Assembly: GCF_021603645.1 (NCBI RefSeq)
Contig: NZ_BQHJ01000001.1
Coordinates: 1 to 64,000 of the forward strand
From: Pseudomonas pseudonitroreducens
Lineage (GTDB): Bacteria; Pseudomonadota; Gammaproteobacteria; Pseudomonadales; Pseudomonadaceae
DNA: 64,000 nt
Direction: 5' to 3'
The notes under the pieces were generated by a model. That model was given only the letters and a program-made list of their open reading frames with translations, searched no databases and was not told where the DNA came from. The first letter of the stretch is position 1, and each line of letters begins with the position of its first letter. Shown here one piece after another: positions 63,281 to 64,000 of this stretch. The position numbers and the translations under genes were made by a program.

Positions 63281-64000
63281 AGATAGGGATAGTCAACGAT
63301 ATGCCCCTGGCGGTGGAAGCGATGCGCCGCGCGCTGGCCTATGAGCCGGCGCACCGCATCGTCTGGGTCGCCGCCAATGGCGCCGAAGCGCTGGAGATGT
63401 GCGCCGCGCACAAGCCCGACGTGATCCTCATGGACCTGCTGATGCCGGTGATGGATGGCGTCGAGGCCACCCGCCGGATCATGGCCCAGAGTCCCTGCGC
63501 GATCATCGTCGTCACGGTCGATCTGGAACAGAACATGAGCCGCGTATTCGACGCCATGGGCAATGGCGCGGTAGACGCGGTGAACACCCCGACCATCGGT
63601 GTCGGCGACCCCGCGGAGGCGGCCCGGCCGCTGCTGCGCAAGTTGCAGAACCTGGCCTGGCTGACCGCCCCGCGTGATACCCGCCCGAACGCCAGCGTTG
63701 CCCCGGTGCGGCGCGGGGGCGGTGCGCGCAAGCTGATCGCCATTGGCTCTTCGGCGGGCGGCCCGGCGGCGCTCGCGGACCTGTTCGCGCGGCTGCCAGC
63801 GGATTTCCCGGCGGCCATCGTGGTCGTCCAGCACGTCGACGAAGTGTTCGCCGCCGGCATGGCCGAGTGGCTCTCGACCCAATCGACGATCCCCGTGCGC
63901 CTGGCGCGCAATGGCGAGCCGCCGCAGCCCGGCTGCGTGCTGCTGGCCGGCACCAACCACCATATCCGTCTGCTCAAGGGCGGCGAGCTGGCCTACACCG
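63277..64000 (+). CDS. wspF: WspF, CheB-type methylesterase, truncated by the window end
   Basis: GTG 63277 (GGAGG upstream) overlaps the wspE stop by 4 bp (GTGA). 241 residues are visible: receiver domain (DVILMDLLMPVMDG), linker, and the start of the methylesterase domain (LIAIGSSAGGPAALADLFARLPADFPAAIVVVQHVDEVFAAGM). Demethylates WspA and acts as brake on the system; loss of wspF gives high c-di-GMP, aggregation and small colonies in Pseudomonas. The C-terminus and wspR lie beyond the window. Confidence 0.94.

Overview
The window is high-GC chromosomal DNA of a Pseudomonas, most likely the P. aeruginosa / nitroreducens / citronellolis side of the genus. Evidence: a wsp surface-sensing operon; a LysR-GMC oxidoreductase-MFS transporter block and a spermidine dehydrogenase gene in the same neighbourhood (from memory these lie close together in PAO1, around PA3702-PA3726, with recJ and yaeQ); and many Pseudomonas-type REP/REPIN palindromes between genes. 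Species was not determined. No rRNA, tRNA, CRISPR array or intact insertion sequence was seen.

Layout. 1-~954: end of a prophage-like element (a 5'-truncated CDS followed by three copies of a 22-bp repeat that look like the right end of a Mu-like transposable phage). 1162-4178: four-gene operon (EamA exporter, PLP enzyme, Asp/Glu racemase, small protein). 4339-8440: lipoprotein, DUF488 protein, divergent SDR-like/LysR pair, and a glycine-zipper lipoprotein plus small beta-barrel (PagP-like) pair preceded by five phased GTTCAG repeats. 8517-13877: a catabolic module: periplasmic binding protein, APH-type kinase and class-III PLP enzyme on the minus strand (the kinase/phospho-lyase pair type used for hydroxylysine or phosphoethanolamine), divergent from an SDR and a GntR/FCD regulator, with a perfect 22-bp palindrome between them. 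14006-19111: class III CoA-transferase, diguanylate cyclase, YaeQ, RecJ. 19227-22477: divergent PepSY membrane-protein operon and a periplasmic protein plus short Fur-like DNA-binding protein, probably metal-related. 22684-28817: old yellow enzyme, a three-gene envelope operon, a small protein, a soluble receptor with inverted MCP-Cache order, and a secreted SnoaL-like protein.

28904-39662 is a polyamine catabolism island: spermidine dehydrogenase, a YdcSTUV-type ABC transporter with its YdcW/PatD-like aldehyde dehydrogenase, a second aldehyde dehydrogenase and a LysR regulator. Polyamine would be imported, oxidised to an aminoaldehyde, then to an omega-amino acid. 39914-42182: two tandem DUF533/TerB-like proteins and ecotin. 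42281-48259: two TPR-GT41 glycosyltransferases, an AT-rich foreign-looking GT2 gene, and the N-terminal stump of a type I secretion ATPase. 48639-53798: LysR / GMC oxidoreductase / MHS-family transporter, with a 178-bp tandem duplication upstream of the transporter. 54012-64000: a lipoprotein, a chemoreceptor, a YqaA-like membrane protein, and wspA-wspF (wspF runs off the window). The Wsp system senses surface contact and feeds a diguanylate cyclase (WspR, expected just outside).

Best candidates for new biology: the binding protein-kinase-PLP enzyme module with its palindromic operator; the inverted cytosolic MCP-Cache receptor; the phased GTTCAG array; the metal-like operon pair with a Fur DNA-binding-domain-only protein; and an orphan plus-strand terminator suggesting a small RNA opposite the spdH leader. 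All functions are inferred from sequence by eye; no database search was run.
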